Shown here: positions 34,541 through 41,748 of the stretch, one piece after another
Layout of the letters: every line of letters begins with the position of its first letter
Position numbering within the stretch: position 1 is the first letter of the stretch
Assembly (NCBI GenBank): GCA_016292045.1
Contig: JAEEZX010000053.1
Location: forward strand, 1 to 64,000
DNA: 64,000 nt
Reading direction: 5' to 3'
Origin: Bacteroidaceae bacterium
GTDB taxonomy: Bacteria > Bacteroidota > Bacteroidia > Bacteroidales > Bacteroidaceae
Translations under genes and position numbers: made by a program
The notes under the pieces: model-generated
The model's input: only the letters and a program-made list of their open reading frames with translations
What the model was told of the DNA's origin: nothing
Database searches by the model: none

Positions 34541-35544
34541 GCGCAAGCGTTCTGCTGTTGGTGTTCGTATATTAGCGGGCGTATTTCTTCGAGTATGGCG
34601 TAGAGTTCGTCCACGTGTTCCGCACGGAGCATTCTGATGCGTGTCTCGCGGAAATTCGGGATACCCTTGAAGAGCGGTGTTGCGGCCAGATGGCGTCTCA
34701 CGTGCAGTATGCCTCTGTATTCGTCAAGGCGCTCCACACTCTTGCGCACCTGCCGCTTGAGTATGTCGAGCTGTTCGTCCACAGAAATCTGTGTCAGTTC
34801 GCCCGTTTCCAGATAGTCCTTGATTTCCTTGAATATCCATGGCCTGCCGAATGTGGCGCGCCCCACCATGATGGCATCCACTCCGTAGCGCTCGAAGCAT
34901 TCCTTCGCCCTCTCTGGAGTGGTAATGTCTCCGTTGCCGATGATGGGTATGTGCATCCTGGGGTTGTTCTTCACCTCCCCGATGAGTGTCCAGTCGGCCT
35001 CGCCTGTATACATCTGCGCTCTTGTGCGTCCGTGTATGGTGAGAGCCTGTATGCCGCAGTCCTGCAACTGTTCCGCCAGCGAGACGATGATGCGTTGTTC
35101 GTCGTTCCATCCCAGGCGCGTCTTCACGGTGACCGGTGTGTCGGGCACGGCATCCACCACAGCCCTCGTTATCTCCAGCATGAGCGGTATGTTCTGCAGC
35201 ATTCCCGCTCCGGCACCCTTTCCGGCCACCTTCTTCACGGGGCAGCCGAAGTTGATGTCGAGGACATCGGGATGAGCCAGTTCAACCACCCGCTGTGCCG
35301 CATCGTGCATCGCCTCCGTAAAGCGTCCGTATATCTGTATCGCCACGGGGCGCTCCTCGGGCGACACCTCCAGTTTCTCTATGCTGCGGTTCACACCGCG
35401 CACGAGGGCGTCGGAGGAGACAAACTCCGAGTACACCATATCCGCTCCCATCTCTCTGCAGAGCAGGCGAAACCCTATGTCGGTGACGTCTTCCATAGGG
35501 GCGAGGAACACGGGGTATTTACTTTGTGGAGAAAGCCAGTGCAT
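34537..35544 (-). CDS. dusB: tRNA-dihydrouridine synthase
   Basis: A 335-residue flavoenzyme that reduces uridine in the tRNA D-loop. FLAPMEDVTDIGFRLLCRE, LDINFGCPVKKVAGKGAGAG (with the catalytic Cys in FGCP) and IPIIGNGDITTPE are the DUS signatures. The C-terminal helical domain is present. It overlaps sufE by 26 bp and the U32 gene by 4 bp. DusB is the most likely subtype in Bacteroidota. Confidence 0.93.
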   Translation of the reverse strand: MHWLSPQSKYPVFLAPMEDVTDIGFRLLCREMGADMVYSEFVSSDALVRGVNRSIEKLEVSPEERPVAIQIYGRFTEAMHDAAQRVVELAHPDVLDINFGCPVKKVAGKGAGAGMLQNIPLMLEITRAVVDAVPDTPVTVKTRLGWNDEQRIIVSLAEQLQDCGIQALTIHGRTRAQMYTGEADWTLIGEVKNNPRMHIPIIGNGDITTPERAKECFERYGVDAIMVGRATFGRPWIFKEIKDYLETGELTQISVDEQLDILKRQVRKSVERLDEYRGILHVRRHLAATPLFKGIPNFRETRIRMLRAEHVDELYAILEEIRPLIYEHQQQNACA

Positions 35545-35935
35545 ACATCTTCATCTGCTTGAGCATTGCCAGCAGGCCGTTGGAGCGTGTGGGTGAAAGG
35601 TGTTCGCGCAGTCCTATGCGTTCGATGAAATAGAGGTCTGCCGCCATGATGTCCTGCGGCGTCTGGTTGTCGAGCACGCGAATCAGCAGGGCCACTATAC
35701 CCTTCACGATGAGGGCGTCGCTCTCTGCCTGAAAGCGCACTTTGCCGTCCACCAGGTCGGCCTGCAGCCACACGCGGCTCTGACAGCCGTCGATGAGATT
35801 CTGCGGGGTCTTGTACTGCTCGGCCAGGGGTTCCTGTTCGCTGCCCAGGTCGATGAGCAACTGGTATCTGTCCATCCAGTCGTCAAAGTCCTCGAACTCC
35901 TCAATGATTGCGTCCTGTATCTCGTTTATTGTCAT
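35519..35935 (-). CDS. SufE-family sulfur acceptor
   Basis: A 138-residue protein with the persulfide-accepting Cys51 in LIDGCQSRVW and the SufE block ALLIRVLDNQTPQDIM. SufE takes sulfur from the SufS desulfurase for Fe-S cluster assembly. I chose the ATG at 35935 (MTINEIQDAI); the longer version adds 16 residues overlapping the preceding stop. It begins 10 bp after the M28 gene. Confidence 0.9.
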   Translation of the reverse strand: MTINEIQDAIIEEFEDFDDWMDRYQLLIDLGSEQEPLAEQYKTPQNLIDGCQSRVWLQADLVDGKVRFQAESDALIVKGIVALLIRVLDNQTPQDIMAADLYFIERIGLREHLSPTRSNGLLAMLKQMKMYALAFSTK

Positions 35936-35945
35936 CTCTTTTGTG

Positions 35946-36944
35946 TTATTTGCGTTTTTCGTTGTAAAGCAGTTGCACCACACTCTGCCCGACAGCCTTC
36001 AACACCTTCCGGTCGATATTCTCCGGCGTATCCTCCAGTGTGTGCCATGTGTGGCCGAACACTGAGCGCCCATATTCATGATAGGGTATGATGTCGATGC
36101 AGGGAATGCCTGCGCGGTTCACATACAGATGATCATCCACCACTCCGCCGCCGTCGCGCATGGGGAAATAGTGTCCGTAGCCTATCTGGCCGGCTATCTT
36201 CCACAGTCTGTCCACAAGGGGTTTTGCGTATCTCACGCTGGCTTCCTCCATTGAGAATGTGGCGCCGTATCCGCCCACCATATCGAAGAGTATGCCGTAG
36301 GCCGGTTTGTCCTCCCTTCCCGCCATCTTCTGGCTCCACAGCTGGCTGCCCAGGCACCAGGTCTCTGCTCCTCCGCCGTCCTCAGCCCAGTCGGGTGTGC
36401 CCATATCCTCGGCATCGAAGCAGACGAAATCTATCCCGTAGGACAGCGCCGAATCCGCTTCGTGCAGCAGACGTGCTATCTCCAGCATCACAGCCACACC
36501 GCTGGCTCCGTCGTTGGCGGCAGGCACGGGTGTGTGATGGTTTCTCTCGTCTTCATCGTTGTCTGCCCACGGACGGCTGTCCCAATGGGCGCACAGGAGC
36601 ACGCGCCGTTTCTCCTCAGGATTGTAGCGCGCTGTGATATTACGTGCATTCAGAGGCGTCCCGTCCCACATCTTCACCTCCCCGCGCTGCTCTTCCACCA
36701 GACATCCGTGGCGCTCAAACTCCCCGCATATCCAGTCGCCGCATTGCCTCCATGCCTCGCTTCCCGTCACACGCGGTCCGAAGCTGCATTGCTTTTCTAT
36801 ATAGCAGAAGGCCGTATCCTCGCAGAATTCCGGACAAGGCCGCAGCGCAATGGTGTCCGTCTCCCGCGACAACACTTTTGTCTTGTCTCCGCAGGCAGAC
36901 AGTATGCCCGTCACAAGAAGTATTATAAAGAGTGCTTTCTTCAT
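35946..36944 (-). CDS. M28-family zinc peptidase lipoprotein (glutaminyl-peptide cyclotransferase-like)
   Basis: A 332-residue lipoprotein with the lipobox LSAC (Cys18) after MKKALFIILLVTGI. The M28/QC domain has VLLCAHWDSRPWADND and PAANDGASGVAVMLEIARLL, which hold the first zinc ligands (H, D), then FVCFDAEDMG and a late His in HTWHTLED. Families of this type cyclise N-terminal Gln or trim peptides; which one cannot be told. I start at the ATG at 36944, which overlaps the upstream stop as ATGA; a 125-residue upstream extension is an artefact of the overlapping gene. Confidence 0.88.
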   Translation of the reverse strand: MKKALFIILLVTGILSACGDKTKVLSRETDTIALRPCPEFCEDTAFCYIEKQCSFGPRVTGSEAWRQCGDWICGEFERHGCLVEEQRGEVKMWDGTPLNARNITARYNPEEKRRVLLCAHWDSRPWADNDEDERNHHTPVPAANDGASGVAVMLEIARLLHEADSALSYGIDFVCFDAEDMGTPDWAEDGGGAETWCLGSQLWSQKMAGREDKPAYGILFDMVGGYGATFSMEEASVRYAKPLVDRLWKIAGQIGYGHYFPMRDGGGVVDDHLYVNRAGIPCIDIIPYHEYGRSVFGHTWHTLEDTPENIDRKVLKAVGQSVVQLLYNEKRK

Positions 36945-38665
36945 CTCGTTCCTCTTTGTACCTCGCGCATCACACGCAGGAAGTTCTCTCCCCACAGCAG
37001 TCGCAGGTCCGCTTCGCTGTAGCGTTCGCGCAGCAGGCGGCACGTGAAATTGATGATGTCGGAGGCAGATGCCACTCCCGGCACACCGCCGTCGCCGTCG
37101 AAGTCGGTGCCCACTCCCACGTGTTCCACGCCCATCACCTTCACCATGTGGTTGAGATGCGCCACAGCGTCTTCTATCGTGGCTCCTCCGTCCTTTCTCA
37201 GGAATCCCTCGTAGAATGTCACCTGTGCCACACCGCCCTTCTTGGCCAGCGCCCGCATCTGCTCGTCGGTGAGGTTGCGCGGATGGTCGCACAGAGCCCG
37301 TGCGCTGCTGTGTGAGCATACGATGGGCCTCTCAGATATCTCCAGTGCATCGTAGAAGGAGCGCTCGTGAGCGTGACTCATATCCACCATCACGCCCAGC
37401 CGGTTCATCTCCCTGATGACATCGCGTCCGAAGGCGCTCACGCCTCCGTGAAGATGCTCGTCTGCACCCTTGAGGCGCGCTGAGTCGCAGATGTCGTTGT
37501 CGCCGTTGTGGCAGAGCGTCATATATACGATGCCCTCCTCCTTGAAGTGCTGGAGAAGACTCAGGTCGCGCCCGATGGCATATCCGTTTTCTATACCCGT
37601 CATGATGGCCTTCCTGCCGCTTTCCTTGATTCTGTAGAGGTCGTCGGGGGTCTCTGCTATCGCCACTCTGCCGGCGTTGCCGCGCACCATGGTCTTTATG
37701 CCGGTGAGTATTTCGTCGGCCTGCGCCGTTGCCCGTGCCCTCGCCTCATCGGTGAGGTCGCCCTGGGGCAGATATGCCACCATTATGGATGCGTCCAGCC
37801 GGCCTTCCTCCATTTTTACCACGTCCACCAGGGCTTTCTCGCTCCTGTGGGCAAACTCGCTCACTCCCACCATCGGTGTGTCGCAATGGGAATCCAGTGT
37901 GAGGTGCTTTGCGTGGAACGCCTTTGCCGCCTTGAACTCCGCCGCTCTTTCCACCAACCAGGCGAACAGTGCACGATGTCTTTCTCCCTCTTCTCCGCCG
38001 GCGAGGCACTCTGGGTGCCACTGCACTCCTATGATGCTCTTGCATTCCGCCGATTCAACGGCTTCCACTACGCCGTCGCTGCTTCTGGCCACCACCTTGA
38101 GGTGACGTCCGCAGTCCTTGACGGCCTGATGGTGAAAACTGTTCACAGCCAGTGCTTCGCACTTTCCCATGACGCTCTCCAGAAGGCTTCCTTCCGCAAT
38201 CTTCACCTCGTGGGTGGTCACATCGCGTGCTTCCTCCTGACTGTGGTGCAGCAGCGCACTTGTTGTCTCCACACCCTCCTCGGCCTTGTATTGCGAGGGC
38301 AGATCCTGATACAGCGTACCGCCCAGAGCGATGGCTATCATCTGCTCACCCCTGCATATTCCGAGCATCGGCACCTGCCTGCGCTCGGCCTCGCGGATGA
38401 GGTCCAGTTCCAGGATATCGCGGTCGATGCAGATGCCCGACAGGTTGGGAGCGGGCTCTTCGCCCAGCAACACGGGGTCGATGTCTCCACCTCCGCTGAG
38501 CAGTATGCCGTCCAAGAGCGACAGCGTCTGCATCAATGCCTCACGCTGCTGATAGGGCGGTATGATGAGGGGCACACCGCCGGCCCTGAGCACACAGTCG
38601 TAGTATGCCTTCGCCAGCTGGCTTCCCTTCTCTCCGAAGTTGCTCGTAATACCGATTACAGGCAT
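36941..38665 (-). CDS. Fusion of C26 glutamine-amidotransferase hydrolase and M19 dipeptidase
   Basis: A 574-residue two-domain protein. Residues 1-245 form a class I glutamine-amidotransferase-like hydrolase of the gamma-glutamyl-GABA/peptidase C26 kind, with the nucleophile Cys104 in GICRGEQMIA and the catalytic His in QWHPE (about 217). Residues about 255-570 form an M19 (renal) dipeptidase, with the zinc motif DSHCDTP, HNGDNDICDS, VCSHSSARAL and GTDFDGDGG. The joined activities would cleave gamma-glutamyl and then ordinary dipeptides. It has no signal peptide, so it is probably cytoplasmic. It is the second gene of the operon that starts with the Lrp regulator and overlaps it by 1 bp. Confidence 0.9.
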   Translation of the reverse strand: MPVIGITSNFGEKGSQLAKAYYDCVLRAGGVPLIIPPYQQREALMQTLSLLDGILLSGGGDIDPVLLGEEPAPNLSGICIDRDILELDLIREAERRQVPMLGICRGEQMIAIALGGTLYQDLPSQYKAEEGVETTSALLHHSQEEARDVTTHEVKIAEGSLLESVMGKCEALAVNSFHHQAVKDCGRHLKVVARSSDGVVEAVESAECKSIIGVQWHPECLAGGEEGERHRALFAWLVERAAEFKAAKAFHAKHLTLDSHCDTPMVGVSEFAHRSEKALVDVVKMEEGRLDASIMVAYLPQGDLTDEARARATAQADEILTGIKTMVRGNAGRVAIAETPDDLYRIKESGRKAIMTGIENGYAIGRDLSLLQHFKEEGIVYMTLCHNGDNDICDSARLKGADEHLHGGVSAFGRDVIREMNRLGVMVDMSHAHERSFYDALEISERPIVCSHSSARALCDHPRNLTDEQMRALAKKGGVAQVTFYEGFLRKDGGATIEDAVAHLNHMVKVMGVEHVGVGTDFDGDGGVPGVASASDIINFTCRLLRERYSEADLRLLWGENFLRVMREVQRGTR

Positions 38666-39180
38666 CAGTCCTCAATCGTTTTCCAGTCTTCCTCCATCTG
38701 GGGAGCTTTCTCCGCGCGGGGCTGACCGATGGGTAGTTCCTTCTTGATGTTCTGCCTGAGGGATATCAGCGTCTCTGTGGACACCACGCCGTCTATCTCC
38801 TGCAGGCGGTCGTTGAGCAGCTCCATGAGATGGGCGTTGTCGCGGGCATAGAGCTTCACCAGCATGGTGTAGGGACCTGTGGTGAAATGACACTCCACCA
38901 CCTCGCTTATCTTCGTCAGTTCCTGCACCACGGATTTGTACATGGAGCCCTTCTCGAGCGTGATGCCGACGTAGGTGCATGTGTTGTAGCCGAGGCTTAC
39001 GGGATTCACGTGGTATCCGCTACCTACGATGACACCCATGTCGATGAGGCGCTGCACACGCTGGTGCACAGCTGCGCGTGACACTCCGCACTCTGCAGCC
39101 ACATCCTTGAACGGGATGCGTGCGTTGTTAGAGATAATCTCAAGGATTTTCTTGTCTAAGGAATCTATTTTATCTGCCAT
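38665..39180 (-). CDS. Lrp/AsnC-family transcriptional regulator
   Basis: A 171-residue protein with an N-terminal helix-turn-helix (SLDKKILEIISNNARIPFKD, VAAECGVSRAAVHQRVQRL) and a C-terminal RAM/ACT-type ligand domain (TYVGITLEKGSMYKSVVQEL, CHFTTGPYTMLVKLYARDN). It is the first gene of the operon with the C26-M19 peptidase, so it is likely an amino-acid-responsive, autoregulating controller of peptide use. Start at 39180, with the promoter box at 39200-39207. Confidence 0.93.
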   Translation of the reverse strand: MADKIDSLDKKILEIISNNARIPFKDVAAECGVSRAAVHQRVQRLIDMGVIVGSGYHVNPVSLGYNTCTYVGITLEKGSMYKSVVQELTKISEVVECHFTTGPYTMLVKLYARDNAHLMELLNDRLQEIDGVVSTETLISLRQNIKKELPIGQPRAEKAPQMEEDWKTIED

Positions 39181-39199
39181 AATATAACATTTTGATAGG

Positions 39200-39207
39200 C
39201 AAAGGTA
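39200..39207 (-). promoter_or_regulatory. -7 promoter box of the lrp-led operon
   Basis: Minus strand reads TACCTTTG (TAnnTTTG), 19 bp upstream of the ATG. Confidence 0.65.
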
Positions 39208-39216
39208 CAAAAAATA

Positions 39217-39248
39217 GTTGAAAGTTGAGAGTTGAGAGTTGAGAGTTT
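39217..39248. repeat. Short tandem repeat, GTTGAGA units
   Basis: Four near-identical copies of the 7-8-nt unit (A)GTTGA(G)A between the divergent lrp and rlmH promoters. Related runs are at about 29546-29560 (GTTGAGAGTTTAGAG) and 50075-50100 (ATTGACAATTGACAATTGAT). Such micro-repeats are common in Bacteroidales intergenic DNA. Confidence 0.6.
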
Positions 39249-39312
39249 TCTTTTTATTGACATTTTTCTTTCATTTTTCCATGTTCTTGCTTCTTCGGTA
39301 TATCTTTTTTCG

Positions 39313-39320
39313 TACTTTTG
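39313..39320 (+). promoter_or_regulatory. -7 promoter box of rlmH
   Basis: TACTTTTG (TAnnTTTG), only 5 nt before the ATG at 39326, so the transcript may have little or no leader. Confidence 0.55.
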
Positions 39321-39325
39321 TGCTC

Positions 39326-39799
39326 ATGAAGACAGTTCTCCTTGTTGTCGGCAAGACCACAAATCCGCATTTCGTTTCCTCCATAGAGGAATACTGCCAG
39401 CGTCTGGCGCATTACACCACCTTCGAAATCGATGTGATACCGGAGTTGCGGCAGACGCGTGCCCTTTCCGTCTCTCAGCAGAAAGAGCAGGAGGGCGCTC
39501 TCATCCTCAGCCGCATTCAGCCGGGCGATCGTGTCATCCTGCTCGACGAGCACGGTGTGGAGCGCCGCAGCGTGGATTTCGCCTCGTGGCTGGAGAAGCG
39601 CATGGCTTCCGGTGCCCGTCGTCTGCTCTTCATTGTGGGCGGTCCTTACGGATTCTCCGATGCTGTCTATGGCCGTGCCGATGAGAAGATTTCGCTCTCG
39701 CAGATGACGCTGTCGCATCAGATGATACGCCTGCTTTTTGTGGAGCAGCTCTACCGCGCCTTCACCATCCTCCACAATGAGCCCTACCACCACGAGTAG
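39326..39799 (+). CDS. rlmH: 23S rRNA (pseudouridine1915-N3)-methyltransferase
   Basis: A 157-residue SPOUT methyltransferase that acts on the 70S ribosome. The N-terminus (MKTVLLVVGKTTNPHF), LDEHGVERRSVDFASWLE, FIVGGPYGFSDAVY and the C-terminal EQLYRAFTILHNEPYHH match the family, and length is normal. The ATG at 39326 is chosen because it begins MKTVLLVVGK; codons further upstream are hydrophobic noise covering the promoter. Confidence 0.95.
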   Translation: MKTVLLVVGKTTNPHFVSSIEEYCQRLAHYTTFEIDVIPELRQTRALSVSQQKEQEGALILSRIQPGDRVILLDEHGVERRSVDFASWLEKRMASGARRLLFIVGGPYGFSDAVYGRADEKISLSQMTLSHQMIRLLFVEQLYRAFTILHNEPYHHE

Positions 39800-39841
39800 C
39801 ATTCGACTGTCAAACGTTAAAAGAAAAACTGCACAAACAAG

Positions 39842-40642
39842 ATGAAAAAAATATCCTCTGTCTCTTTTGCCATAGCATTGTTGTCTGTTGTTCTGGCGGT
39901 GGCAGGATGCAAGCCTGCCGGTGTTGACACAAAGCAGATGTCCGGTACGATGGATGCCCCCGTGCCCTCTGACATGATGCCCGACAGTGTTCAGCAGGCA
40001 TTGGCCGAGGCATTCAAGTACCATTGCCATGAGCTCTTCAGCGACACGGTAAACGACATCAGCGTATCAAGTATCGATGAAATAGACGAAACATCAACGG
40101 AGGGCTACGGCATCGAGGTGACGAAAGGTGCGATGTCAACCACCTTCCCCGATATCCGCAACACGCGCTGCCCGCAGGCAAGCTACGATGCCTCCACGGG
40201 CGACCTCTGGCTGGCCAGTTCGGCGATGGAGGGTACGGGAGTTCGCGTGGAGTGGCTTTATCAGATTCGCTTCGGCGAGAACGGGTCGGCATATATAAAG
40301 ACTGTTGTCAACCCCTACCGTGTGCAGCAGGAATTGCTACAGCGCCTGCGCTATACCGTCGATGGTGAAACCGTCTCACTCTACGACGGCGACAAACTCT
40401 TGGCTACAGCCACCAACACCGTTCAGGATATGGGCGGCTTCGATGATGATCAGCCGTTGTGGATTGGCGAACAGTTATACTATGATGTCAGCGCAGGCGA
40501 ACCGAAGCTGGTATTCGTTCCGGGTGTGAAGTTCACTACGGGTCTTGTGCTGACCTACGACGACATGCCCGAATTATATTCGCCCGTCACCATCGACGAA
40601 AACGGAAAACTCACCATCCGAGAAATCTCCGTAGCCCCATAA
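39842..40642 (+). CDS. Putative lipoprotein of unknown function
   Basis: A 266-residue protein with a lipoprotein signal peptide (MKKISSVSFAIALLSVVLAVAGC, lipobox around Cys23) and a soluble, mostly beta-rich region after it. I do not recognise a domain. The PVPSDMMPDSVQQALAEAF segment and the closing part, VFVPGVKFTTGLVLTYDDM, are the most distinctive. It lies 42 bp downstream of rlmH and may be co-transcribed. Unknown role, most likely envelope. Confidence 0.75.
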   Translation: MKKISSVSFAIALLSVVLAVAGCKPAGVDTKQMSGTMDAPVPSDMMPDSVQQALAEAFKYHCHELFSDTVNDISVSSIDEIDETSTEGYGIEVTKGAMSTTFPDIRNTRCPQASYDASTGDLWLASSAMEGTGVRVEWLYQIRFGENGSAYIKTVVNPYRVQQELLQRLRYTVDGETVSLYDGDKLLATATNTVQDMGGFDDDQPLWIGEQLYYDVSAGEPKLVFVPGVKFTTGLVLTYDDMPELYSPVTIDENGKLTIREISVAP

Positions 40643-40720
40643 TCACAATCTGTCTTGAAGGATTTTGGCATTTTTGAAGTCAAAATGATATTTTGCCTGC
40701 AAAAAAAGCATTAAAACGAC

Positions 40721-40772
40721 CAAAAGTCGCTGGAAAAATAGCACCAACAGTTGCAAAAGTCGCTGGAAAAAT
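40721..40772. repeat. 19-bp direct repeat, 33-bp period
   Basis: CAAAAGTCGCTGGAAAAAT occurs at 40721-40739 and again at 40754-40772, identical. The pair lies in the stretch just before the truncated AAA/DUF4143 gene and is in frame with it (the repeat reads KSRWKN twice), with a stop at 40686-40688. It may mark a recombination or deletion end point. Confidence 0.6.
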
Positions 40773-40796
40773 GTACCAGATGGCATACACGTAGCC

Positions 40797-41633
40797 ATGA
40801 AAACGTTACTTTACCGCTATGTTGCTGTCGGCGGACTCCCTGCTGCCGTTAATGCTCTGATAGAAACGGGAAATATGAATGAGGTGAATGAGGTTTGGAA
40901 ATCCATCCTCAAGGAGTATCGTTCGGATATGGTGAAGTATGCAGAGGATAAGGACAAACCCCACATCCGAGCATGCTTCAATGCCATCCCTAAGCAACTG
41001 GCCAAAGAGAACAAGAAGTACCAGTATTCCAAAGTGGAGAGCGGTGGTCGTGGCGTGTTCTACAAAGACTCGCTGCAATGGCTGGAAGATGCCGACATCA
41101 TCCGCCGATGCTACAACTCAAACATTACAGGCCTTCCGTTGGAGGGCAACGCAATAGACAATGTATTCAAGGTCTATACCGCTGACATTGGTATGCTCGT
41201 TGCGATGTTGGGTGGTGCTACAAGAGCCGACATCCTGCAAGGCAATCTGGGCGGTTTCAAGGGAGCCATCTATGAGAATCTGATGGCCGATACGCTCATC
41301 AAGAAAGGTCAGAGTCTTTACTATCTTCAGAAAGATTCTGGCATGGAGCTGGATTTCCTCATCCGATATAAAGGCGAGTGCGTGCCAGTAGAGGTGAAAG
41401 CAAAAACTGCGCAGGCCAAAAGCATATCAACCGTCAGGAAACATCCAGAGAAATATGGCGTGAAGCATTTTATCAAGTTTGGTGACTATAACATAGGCCG
41501 CGACGGCGACCTCCTGACGCTCCCCACCTATATGCAGTTCCTGCTCGACCTTGAACCAGAAGTTGTGACGTTGGAGAAAATCGACACCGATGAGCTTACA
41601 CGCTTGGCACGAGAGATTTTAGGGAAGCAGTAA
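40797..41633 (+). pseudogene. AAA/DUF4143 ATP-binding protein, N-terminal ATPase domain missing
   Basis: A 278-residue open frame that matches only the C-terminal part of the common ~430-residue Bacteroidales ATPase family (AAA_14 plus DUF4143). It starts at LLYRYVAVGGLPAAVNALIE, which in complete members follows about 200 residues of AAA domain, and ends in the nuclease-like DUF4143 region with GMELDFLIRYKGECVPVEVK. No P-loop or Walker B motif exists in the open frame or in the 100 bp upstream. I call it a remnant, but the coding part itself is undamaged and could still be translated. Confidence 0.7.
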
Positions 41634-41673
41634 TATTATAGTGTAGAGACGCGCAAAAAATCAGTGCCTGCAC

Positions 41674-41713
41674 ACAAAAAAAGATGCCACACAGATAAAC
41701 TCTGCATGGCATC
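41674..41713 (-). terminator. Intrinsic terminator of the BspA-like gene
   Basis: On the minus strand a hairpin with arms GATGCCA/TGGCATC (41683-41713), with an inner CAGA/TCTG pair and a TAAAC-type loop, is followed by seven T. It lies 36 bp after the stop of the giant gene. Confidence 0.8.
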
Positions 41714-41748
41714 CGTATTATTGCCAATGGCTAATAACAGTCAAAAGC

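Noticed and set aside
36945..37319. 125-codon extension of the M28 lipoprotein gene
   Set aside because: The lipoprotein signal at 36944 is the proper start, and the extension is the shadow of the fusion peptidase.
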